DNA of 64,000 nucleotides from Herminiimonas arsenicoxydans (GTDB lineage: Bacteria; Pseudomonadota; Gammaproteobacteria; Burkholderiales; Burkholderiaceae_D). The DNA lies in contig CU207211.1 in the NCBI GenBank assembly GCA_000026125.1, positions 3,360,308 through 3,424,307 of the forward strand, read 5' to 3'. Under the pieces are notes generated by a model. The model was not told the DNA's origin and did not search any database. It saw nothing but the letters and a program-made list of their open reading frames with translations. This document shows positions 55,510 to 64,000 of this stretch, one piece after another (positions within the stretch are counted from its first letter, which is position 1; the number at the start of each line of letters is the position of its first letter). The position numbers were made by a program, and so were the translations under genes.

Positions 55510-56406
55510 TCATATCAGCAAAATTCCGGCTACTATGGATAACAGCAGCGACCATTTGACGATGTAATACAGTGGTTTGTTATGCGCCTTGAGTCTTTTG
55601 CCGGCGCGGCGTACTGCATAGACGTGGCGGAACGCGCGATTGACGCCGCCGGTGCGATCCTGCACATCGTTGGGTGCGGCGGTTGCTGCCATGACTTTGC
55701 GGCCGAACCAGCGGTTGACAGCTTGCGCCCAGCGCCATTTCATTTTCCGCTCCAGATCGCAGAACAGAATGATGCGATTTTTATCGCTCTCGTTGGCCGC
55801 CCAGTGGATATAGGTTTCATCGAAGATGACTGCCTCGCCATCGCGCCAGCTATAGCGTATGCCATCCACGGCGATGAAGCAGCGGTCGTCGTTCGGCGTG
55901 ACCAGGCCGAGGTGGTAGCGCAAGGAGCCGGCATACGGATCGCGATGACGGCCCAGATCGGCGCCCGGCGGCAGTTGCGCGAACATGGCGGCCTTGATGA
56001 TGGGAATGGACTCCAGAATGGCAACGGTGCGCGGGCAGCGCTGCTGCGCCGACGGATGGCTTTCGCCATACCATTTCAAGTAGAAGCGTGTCCAGCCGCG
56101 GCGGAAGAAGGAATTGAAGCCGGCATCGTCAAAATTCGCGGACGCCTTGATGTGCTCCTGCAATGCCAGCGCCTCATCGCGTATGACTTGCCACTGATCG
56201 ATCAGCGGGCGTATTTCCGGATAACTATCTAGCTGGTGATACGGTCGATCCGGCAGACGGGAAAACAGGGTCATGAACGCGTTGATTGGCGCCATGAAGG
56301 TGGAGTGGTCAGTCGATTGCCGCAGCCATTTATGCCGCACCTTGCCACGATAGTGAGTGTAAAAGACGCTGCACAGGAACAGCGTAATCAGAGGCCACTT
56401 GATCAT
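55510..56406 (-). CDS. Aspartyl/asparaginyl beta-hydroxylase family protein (LpxO-like)
   Basis: 298 residues with a membrane helix at each end (ITLFLCSVFYTHYRG at the start, IVKWSLLLSIVAGILLI at the end). Fe(II)/2-oxoglutarate dioxygenase motif: GRHRDPY (His, Asp), later IHWAANES (second His) and NRIILFCDLERKM. LpxO adds a 2-hydroxyl to a lipid A acyl chain at the inner membrane; the membrane anchors support that role over a soluble amino-acid hydroxylase. Confidence 0.85.
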   Translation of the reverse strand: MIKWPLITLFLCSVFYTHYRGKVRHKWLRQSTDHSTFMAPINAFMTLFSRLPDRPYHQLDSYPEIRPLIDQWQVIRDEALALQEHIKASANFDDAGFNSFFRRGWTRFYLKWYGESHPSAQQRCPRTVAILESIPIIKAAMFAQLPPGADLGRHRDPYAGSLRYHLGLVTPNDDRCFIAVDGIRYSWRDGEAVIFDETYIHWAANESDKNRIILFCDLERKMKWRWAQAVNRWFGRKVMAATAAPNDVQDRTGGVNRAFRHVYAVRRAGKRLKAHNKPLYYIVKWSLLLSIVAGILLI

Positions 56407-56601
56407 TTTTCGTACCTATGTCTCCCCTATCGCAGGAAAACAAATTGTACTGAAATACGTGTAGATTGGCAGCCGTCGCGGTCAATTTTGCCTTTATAGG
56501 CGGAGGAAAGGCAAAAGAGAATTGTGCCGACGGGAAACAAAATCCCTGCTGCAAGTGCTCATCAGATATGCGTTAAATGAATAATTCATATCAGAAATTC
56601 G

Positions 56602-56639
56602 AATTGGATTTATAGCTGATGTGTTCCTACACTGTAATT
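56602..56639 (+). promoter_or_regulatory. Promoter, second copy of the 18822 promoter type
   Basis: -35 TTGGAT (56604-56609), 18-base spacer, -10 TACACT (56628-56633), in AATTGGATTTATA-N11-CCTACACTGTAAT, as before the 164-residue protein gene at 18899. Confidence 0.6.
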
Positions 56640-56673
56640 ACTCCACAAGAGTCAACTACGAAAGGAAAACACC

Positions 56674-56802
56674 ATGTCACAAGCATCGTCTCCATCGGTC
56701 AGTACCGAAACTTCTATCGCCAAACGTATTGCCGCCATCGCGCAGCTGTGTGAATCGCGCGGTTCGCAGTACCAGAGCCTGCTGAAGTACCTGCACCTGT
56801 AA
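56674..56802 (+). CDS. Unknown 42-residue protein
   Basis: MSQASSPSVSTETSIAKRIA, then AIAQLCESRGSQYQSLLKYLHL. The ATG has AAAGGAAAACACC upstream, a recognisable promoter at 56602 and a terminator 37 bases past its stop, so it is a complete small transcription unit. No membrane segment; probably a short helix. No family was recognised, and it is too short for most gene finders. Confidence 0.7.
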   Translation: MSQASSPSVSTETSIAKRIAAIAQLCESRGSQYQSLLKYLHL

Positions 56803-56838
56803 CAGGTGACAAATTGATCGGCATGATGCCGATCCGCT

Positions 56839-56868
56839 AAAAATCCTCGTTTATCACGGGGATTTTTG
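56839..56868 (+). terminator. Terminator of the 42-residue protein gene
   Basis: AAAAATCCTCGT, loop, ACGGGGATTTTT with one G-T pair. Confidence 0.8.
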
Positions 56869-57078
56869 TTATGCGCATCCAGTTATTTCTCTCGTCGATG
56901 ATGGTGCTGTCAGGTGTCCGGCGCGAGTTGCGGCGAAAAAGATGGCACGGCAGGCGGGAAAAAGCCCGGCATGCAAGACCGGGCTTTCCCTGCGCTGCAT
57001 TGCCAGTCGGGTCTGGATAAAAGCCGGAATGCGGCGCGGCAAGACCGCACAGGCGCTCACGCAATAATATTCGGTTCT

Positions 57079-57204
57079 CTACCGCGAAGTCGCGACGATC
57101 ACTGGCGAATGACCTGACGGGCCTTCGGTCATCACCATGCTGGCGCAGAAAAAACTCAGTGCCGCAGCAGCGGAAATCAAACCGAATACAGATAATTTAC
57201 GCAT
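57079..57204 (-). CDS. Unknown 41-residue exported or membrane peptide
   Basis: MRKLSVFGLISAAAALSFFC begins a peptide with a basic start and one hydrophobic segment, ending MVMTEGPSGHSPVIVATSR. The ATG at 57204 has TGAGGAATTG upstream; the frame runs on to 57342, but without such a site. It could be a signal-peptide-only micro-protein. No family was recognised. Confidence 0.55.
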   Translation of the reverse strand: MRKLSVFGLISAAAALSFFCASMVMTEGPSGHSPVIVATSR

Positions 57205-57386
57205 TTTCAATTCCTCAATATTGCTTTTGTTATAAAGCGGCGCGTGGCCCGTAGCCGGATAGTAGGCAAAGCGATGCGGCGCAGCTATCAGTGCCCTGCT
57301 CATCTTGCTGTAGGAAAAGATGAGTCTGTTGCAATTCGACATGGTGACGCGTTACAACGGATCATCGCGCTTGCGAGAGACGCAAA

Positions 57387-57422
57387 GAAAAACCCCGCTT
57401 ACGTTTCCGTAATGCGGGGTTT
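57387..57422 (-). terminator. Terminator of icd
   Basis: Read on the minus strand: AAACCCCGC ... GCGGGGTTTTT, 63-98 bases past the icd stop. Confidence 0.88.
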
Positions 57423-57484
57423 GATCGCCTGCGAGTATGCAAACTTCAGATACTTGCCTGGCGCCTGGCAGTGCAGTTTTTAAA

Positions 57485-59722
<2,238 letters not shown>

Positions 59723-59876
59723 CTACGTGGCGGTGGGAGGGAAATCCAATGTGTCGACCGGCAAGTTTACTATCGATCGACACATTGAGTTTTTATTGCG
59801 GAAAAGCTGACAAATTGACTATCTGCGCCAGCGCTTGAAAAGCAGAGATTCCAGCAGCGGACGTTTTAACGCGGAA

Positions 59877-61277
59877 TTACTTGCCGATACAAAAGCGACT
59901 GAAGATCACGCCGAGCAAGTCATCGGAGGTAAATTCACCGGTAATGCTGCTCAAGCGTTCCTGCGCCAGGCGCAATTCTTCGGCAAACAGATCGAGTGCG
60001 GGATCGGTTGCTTCATTATCGTGTGCGGCGTGCTGGGCAGCCATTTCCAGATGGCTGTGCGCAGATTTCAGCGCCACCAGATGCCGTTCGCGTGCAAGGT
60101 AGAGCGACTCGCCGGTTTGCTGCCAGCCGACCAGGTGCAGTAGTTCGGTGCGCAACAAATCCATGCCCAGCAAACCGGTTGCCGACAGATAAATATGCGT
60201 CGCATCCGGCATGCGATCGATCGCCGGTCTATGGCCGGAAAGATCGATCTTGTTCCACACCCGCATGACCGGAACATTGGCGGGAAAGCGCTCGGTGATC
60301 TGTTCGTCTGCACGCGTCGGGCCGCGGCTGGCATCAAGCATGTGCACGATGACATCCGCCGTTTGCACGGCGGCCCATGTGCGTTCTATGCCTATGCGTT
60401 CGACTTCATCCCCGGCATCGGCGGCATCGCGGATGCCGGCAGTGTCGATTACATTGACCGGAATGCCTTCGATTTGTATGGTCTCGATCACCTTGTCGCG
60501 GGTGGTGCCGGCGATAGGGGTGACGATGGCGACATCGCTGCCGGCCAGTGCGTTCAGGAGCGAGGATTTGCCGACATTCGGCTGACCTGCCAGCACGATG
60601 TTCAAGCCGTCGCGCAACAAGGCGCCCTGAGCTGCCTGGCTGAACACGCGTTGCAATGCTTCACGGATGTTGGTGAGCTGGCCGCGCGCATCTGATTTTT
60701 CCAGAAAATCGATTTCTTCTTCCGGGAAATCCAGCGTCGCTTCCACCAGCATGCGCAGGTTGGTGATCTTGTCGACCAGTTCCTGGATGGTTTTGGAGAA
60801 TGCGCCGGACAGCGATTGCGTCGCCGATTTGGCGGCAGCTTCGGTCGATGCCTCGATCAAATCGATGACGCCTTCTGCCTGCGCCAGATCCAGTTTGTCG
60901 TTCAGGAAGGCGCGGTGCGTAAATTCTCCCGGTTCAGCCATGCGCAAACCGATGTCGGCACCTGCTTCCAGGCAGCGCGTCAGCAGCATCTGCAGCACTA
61001 CCGGGCCGCCGTGACCTTGCAGCTCCAGCACATCTTCGCCGGTATACGAATGCGGGGCCTTGAAATAAATCGCCAGTCCCTGATCGATGACGCTGCCATC
61101 GCTGTTTACAAAGTCGAGATAGGTTGCATGACGCGCCTGCAGGGATGAACCCTTGTCTGCACCGCATACCGCGCGCATGACGCTGGAAAGGTCTTTGCCG
61201 GAAATACGGACGACGCCGATGCCGCCGCGACCTGGTGCGGTGGCGATGGCTGCGATAGGAGAAGAATCAAATGTCAT
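59877..61277 (-). CDS. mnmE: tRNA modification GTPase MnmE
   Basis: GTPase partner of MnmG in wobble-uridine modification. 466 residues from the ATG at 61277 ([20 protein letters not shown]); a TTG two codons upstream is less likely. The N-terminal folate-binding domain is followed by the G domain with [14 protein letters not shown] (G1), GTTRD (G2), [10 protein letters not shown] (G3) and NKIDL (G4). The C-terminal CIGK motif ends the protein. It lies 107 bases past yidC with a terminator between them. Confidence 0.97.
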   Translation of the reverse strand: MTFDSSPIAAIATAPGRGGIGVVRISGKDLSSVMRAVCGADKGSSLQARHATYLDFVNSDGSVIDQGLAIYFKAPHSYTGEDVLELQGHGGPVVLQMLLTRCLEAGADIGLRMAEPGEFTHRAFLNDKLDLAQAEGVIDLIEASTEAAAKSATQSLSGAFSKTIQELVDKITNLRMLVEATLDFPEEEIDFLEKSDARGQLTNIREALQRVFSQAAQGALLRDGLNIVLAGQPNVGKSSLLNALAGSDVAIVTPIAGTTRDKVIETIQIEGIPVNVIDTAGIRDAADAGDEVERIGIERTWAAVQTADVIVHMLDASRGPTRADEQITERFPANVPVMRVWNKIDLSGHRPAIDRMPDATHIYLSATGLLGMDLLRTELLHLVGWQQTGESLYLARERHLVALKSAHSHLEMAAQHAAHDNEATDPALDLFAEELRLAQERLSSITGEFTSDDLLGVIFSRFCIGK

Positions 61278-61313
61278 GTGCAATTTATAAACGCTTTAAA
61301 TGGTGAACGCAAC

Positions 61314-61345
61314 AAAAAGCCCGCGCAATTTGACGGGCTTTTTTG
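61314..61345. terminator. Terminator between yidC and mnmE
   Basis: AAAAAGCCCG, loop, CGGGCTTTTTT; A and T runs on both sides. It serves the yidC transcript on the minus strand. Confidence 0.87.
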
Positions 61346-61383
61346 AGTGGCGACAATGCGCCACTGATGAGTGAAGCGAGAAC

Positions 61384-63093
61384 TTAGGCTTTGGCTTTTC
61401 CGCCCAGGAGCTTCTCGTTGATAAACCATTGCTGTGCGATCGACAGGATGTTGTTCACAACCCAGTACAGCACTAGACCGGCCGGGAAGAAGAAGAACAT
61501 GACCGAGAAAGCAATCGGCATGAACATCATGACCTTGGCTTGAATCGGATCCGGAGGCGTCGGATTCAGCTTGGTCTGGATGAACATCGAGATCGCCATC
61601 AGGATAGGCAGGATACCAATCGTCAGATGGAAAGTACCGATATGGTACGAACCGAACAGAATGTCAGGTGCCGCCAGATCGTGGATCCACAACCATGATG
61701 CGTTACGTATTTCCACGCTGGCCAGCAGGACCCAGTACAGCGAAATGAAGACCGGGATCTGCACCAGCATCGGGAAGCAGCCGCCGATAGGATTGATCTT
61801 CTCTTTCTTGTACAGCTCCATCATCGCCGCATTCATTTTTTGCGGTTCGCCTTTGTAGCGGGTACGGATGTCGGTCATCTTCGGTGTCACCAGTTTCATC
61901 TTGGCCATGCTGCGATAACCGGCTGCCGACAATGGGAAGAACGCGAGTTTGATCACAATCGTCAGAACGATGATGGTCCAGCCCCAGTTGCCGAGGATTT
62001 GGTGGATCTGCATCATCAGCCAGAAAATCGGCTTGGCGATAATGGTCAGCCAGCCATAATCCTTGACCAGTTCAAAGCCGGGAGCAACTGCTTCCAGGCG
62101 CTTCGACTCTTGCGGGCCGGAGTACATCGTGGTGTCCATCGATGCCGTTGCGCCCGGTGCGACGGTACCCATAGGCAGAATCGTGCCGACGGCATACAGA
62201 TTGGTGGCGAGTTTCTTCGTGAAGTATTCGCGTGGCGTATTCGCCGGCGGTACAAATGCCGAAACAAAGTAATGCTGCACCAGCGCGATCCAGCCGCTCT
62301 CACCTTTCATTGCATGTTCGGCCTTGCCTTTTTCGATCGACTCGAAAGTCACTTTCTGGAACTTGTCGGCCTCGGTGTAAATCGCCGGGCCGGTGAAAGC
62401 GGAGGCCATGAACATGGAGCCGCCGCCGAGCGCGGAGCCGTCATGTACCAGTTGCAGATACAGCGATGGAGTAATCGCTGTGCTGGTGTTGTTGACGACA
62501 TCGTGTTTGATATCGACCTTGTATTCGCCACGTTTGAAGGTGAACGTTTTGATCAGCTTGACGCCTTGCTGTTCGGATTGCAGCACCAGTTGCACCTGAT
62601 TGGCGCTGTCCAGCGTGCGCGGACCCGGCACAGCAGCAAACATCGATTTGTGGTTTGGATACGCGCCACCGATCAAGCCGGTTTGGCCCAGATAGGTATG
62701 TTGTCCGTTCTCATCGAACAGGACGACATTCTTGCTTTCGTCGCCGCTTTCATGATGCTTCAGCAATTCCAGATGACGGACTTCACCACCGGCGGTATCG
62801 ATGCCGATCTTCATCAGATCGGTCGTGATCGTGATGACTTCGCTTTTAACCGCAGCAGCGCCATCTGGCACGCCAGGGGTATTCGCGCCGCTCGTTGCAG
62901 CTGTCGTCGCAGCGGTTGGTGCATCTGCCGTCTTGGCGGCATTGTTACCTGTAGCGGCAGGTGCTGCCGCTTGCTGGGTGGTCGTGGAGTCGAAGAAAAT
63001 CGATGGTTTGCCGGTATAACGATTGTAGTTATCCCACAGCATCAACAGCGAAAACGAGAAAATAACCCACAGGACGGTACGTTTGATATCCAT
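61384..63093 (-). CDS. yidC: Membrane protein insertase YidC
   Basis: Inserts and folds inner-membrane proteins, alone or with SecYEG. 569 residues: N-terminal helix (TVLWVIFSFSLLMLWDNYNRY), a large periplasmic domain typical of Gram-negatives (about 80-350), then five helices with GWTIIVLTIVIKLAFFPLSAAGYRSMAKM and GGCFPMLVQIPVFISLYWVLL. The linker at residues 40-85 is Ala/Thr-rich. Follows yidD by 18 bases. Confidence 0.97.
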   Translation of the reverse strand: MDIKRTVLWVIFSFSLLMLWDNYNRYTGKPSIFFDSTTTQQAAAPAATGNNAAKTADAPTAATTAATSGANTPGVPDGAAAVKSEVITITTDLMKIGIDTAGGEVRHLELLKHHESGDESKNVVLFDENGQHTYLGQTGLIGGAYPNHKSMFAAVPGPRTLDSANQVQLVLQSEQQGVKLIKTFTFKRGEYKVDIKHDVVNNTSTAITPSLYLQLVHDGSALGGGSMFMASAFTGPAIYTEADKFQKVTFESIEKGKAEHAMKGESGWIALVQHYFVSAFVPPANTPREYFTKKLATNLYAVGTILPMGTVAPGATASMDTTMYSGPQESKRLEAVAPGFELVKDYGWLTIIAKPIFWLMMQIHQILGNWGWTIIVLTIVIKLAFFPLSAAGYRSMAKMKLVTPKMTDIRTRYKGEPQKMNAAMMELYKKEKINPIGGCFPMLVQIPVFISLYWVLLASVEIRNASWLWIHDLAAPDILFGSYHIGTFHLTIGILPILMAISMFIQTKLNPTPPDPIQAKVMMFMPIAFSVMFFFFPAGLVLYWVVNNILSIAQQWFINEKLLGGKAKA

Positions 63094-63111
63094 AAGTGTC
63101 TTAATCAGTAA

Positions 63112-63378
63112 TCAGGAATGGCCGCAACCGCAAGCGGTTGTAGAAGAAGTTTTTTTGGATGACGATTTTTTGGGTACCGGATCAACACCGCCGGGATGCC
63201 ACGGATGACATTTGCACAGGCGTTTGGTGGCCAGAAAACTGCCCTTCAAGGCGCCGTATTCGCCGATTGCTTCAAAGGCATAGGCGGAGCAGCTTGGATA
63301 AAAACGGCAATTCTGCCCGAGGAAGGGGCTGATGCCCAACTGGTAGGCACGCACCAGCAATAACAGGATGGTCTTCAT
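63112..63378 (-). CDS. yidD: Membrane protein insertion efficiency factor YidD
   Basis: 88 residues from the ATG at 63378 ([20 protein letters not shown]), which overlaps the rnpA stop by 4 bases. Family motifs: [18 protein letters not shown] and [14 protein letters not shown] longer frame to 63531 reads out of frame through rnpA and is not used. The C-terminal Ser/Lys and Cys-rich tail is extra. Confidence 0.94.
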   Translation of the reverse strand: MKTILLLLVRAYQLGISPFLGQNCRFYPSCSAYAFEAIGEYGALKGSFLATKRLCKCHPWHPGGVDPVPKKSSSKKTSSTTACGCGHS

Positions 63379-63785
63379 TTTTGCCCCTCTGGCAAATGCT
63401 GCAAAACATTTTTTTGCAGACTTTGTGAAGCAAACAGTCGAGTCAGTTCTTCCCGCAACGCGACTTTCAGGCTGGCTGTGGTGGCCGGGCCTTTTTTCGT
63501 ATTGACAGGCTGCGACAGGCGGACGATGCAATCGATAGACGGCAATGCCGTTTGTCGAAACAGTTCGCGCGTCACGCGTTTGATCGTATTGCGTGTCACG
63601 GCGCGAGGCGCGAGGCGCTTCGCGGCGACCACGCCCAGACGGGCATGCGGCAAATCAGTCTGGCGCGCGTAGAGGACAAAATGCGCAGTACGATACACGG
63701 GACGCAAACGAAAAACGGATGAAAATTCATCCGTTTTAACGATCCGCCGATCGCGTGCAAAGTCGAGCGAACGATCGCCGGTCAC
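63375..63785 (-). CDS. rnpA: Ribonuclease P protein component
   Basis: 136 residues, start GTG at 63785 just after rpmH. The RNA-binding RNR motif is [30 protein letters not shown] precedes it. Assists the RNase P RNA in 5-prime tRNA processing. Order rpmH-rnpA-yidD-yidC-mnmE is conserved in Proteobacteria. Confidence 0.95.
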   Translation of the reverse strand: MTGDRSLDFARDRRIVKTDEFSSVFRLRPVYRTAHFVLYARQTDLPHARLGVVAAKRLAPRAVTRNTIKRVTRELFRQTALPSIDCIVRLSQPVNTKKGPATTASLKVALREELTRLFASQSLQKNVLQHLPEGQK

Positions 63786-63794
63786 GCCATTCGC

Positions 63795-63929
63795 TTAAGC
63801 AGCGAGGCGTTTGCGGCCTTTGGCGCGACGTGCATTGAGCACAGCGCGGCCACCGCGGGTTGCCATACGGACACGGAAGCCATGAGTGCGCTTGCGGCGT
63901 ACGACGGAAGGTTGGTAAGTACGTTTCAT
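63795..63929 (-). CDS. rpmH: 50S ribosomal protein L34
   Basis: 44 residues: [20 protein letters not shown] followed by [20 protein letters not shown] and RLAA, a standard L34. The ATG is at 63929. dnaA is usually found divergently beyond this gene, so it probably lies just past the right edge; 63930-64000 shows no DnaA box. Confidence 0.97.
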   Translation of the reverse strand: MKRTYQPSVVRRKRTHGFRVRMATRGGRAVLNARRAKGRKRLAA

Positions 63930-64000
63930 TGTGGTCTCGCTAATCGGCAAATAGTAAAATCGGAAGTCACGCGCCCATCGCCAAGTTTCTGGCAGCTGGC

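Noticed and set aside
61840..63111. 423-codon plus-strand frame opposite yidC
   Set aside because: Antisense shadow of a certain gene; composition (His, Gln, Arg, Cys rich) unlike a protein. The same applies to 2951-3805 opposite atpB and 43956-45422 opposite the histidine kinase.
63379..63531. 51-residue N-terminal extension of YidD
   Set aside because: It is an alternate frame inside rnpA; the ATG at 63378 overlapping the rnpA stop is the conserved arrangement.
63930..64000. Origin elements between rpmH and the presumed dnaA
   Set aside because: No DnaA box in the 71 bases available; the rest of the intergenic region is outside the window, so no claim can be made either way.

Overview
The window is chromosomal DNA of a betaproteobacterium, most likely Oxalobacteraceae (Herminiimonas/Janthinobacterium-like). 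I infer this from protein resemblance, the conserved block mnmG-rsmG-parA-parB-atpIBEFHA at the left end, and mnmE-yidC-yidD-rnpA-rpmH at the right end. Both blocks normally lie near a replication origin. No tRNA, rRNA, CRISPR array, transposase or prophage was recognised.

Layout. 1-9.9 kb, all minus strand: ATP synthase genes (atpA cut by the window edge), parB/parA, a lipocalin, rsmG and mnmG. 9.9-14 kb: a TSUP permease, a GMC-family oxidoreductase and an mmsA-type dehydrogenase, with two perfect 16-bp parS sites at 9961 and 11629. 14.1-15.5 kb: a nucleosidase gene (mtnN-like) between two nearly identical inverted arms. Each arm has three perfect DnaA boxes, a DnaA-trio-like run and an AT-rich stretch, so this is a strong candidate for a duplicated, mirror-image chromosomal origin. 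15.6-20.1 kb: an AsmA protein, a LysR regulator and small unknown proteins.

20.1-34.4 kb is a formate and molybdenum block. It holds a TupA-like binding protein, the NAD-linked molybdenum formate dehydrogenase operon fdsGBA-fdhD-fdsD with a divergent ModE-like regulator, the molybdate operon modEABC with a palindromic operator candidate, a LysR regulator, and a second, metal-free NAD formate dehydrogenase. 34.5-39.9 kb, minus strand: a TonB-dependent receptor, a solute-binding protein, a di-heme protein and small unknown proteins, probably one operon. 40.1-45.5 kb: an OFA-family transporter with a 43-residue partner membrane peptide. It is preceded by a sigma-54 promoter and tandem upstream repeats and followed by a sigma-54 response regulator and a sensor kinase; this looks like a self-contained sensing and uptake module.

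45.6-57.2 kb: miscellaneous metabolic genes, an 852-residue soluble protein with an internal sensor-like duplication and a CheW domain, a short asparaginase, a Lar-like zinc-ribbon protein, an LpxO-like hydroxylase and very small genes. Two unrelated small genes (18.9 kb and 56.7 kb) share the same promoter sequence. 57.5-63.9 kb, minus strand: monomeric isocitrate dehydrogenase, mnmE, yidC, yidD, rnpA and rpmH.

All functional calls come from reading motifs and recalled family resemblance; no database search was run.
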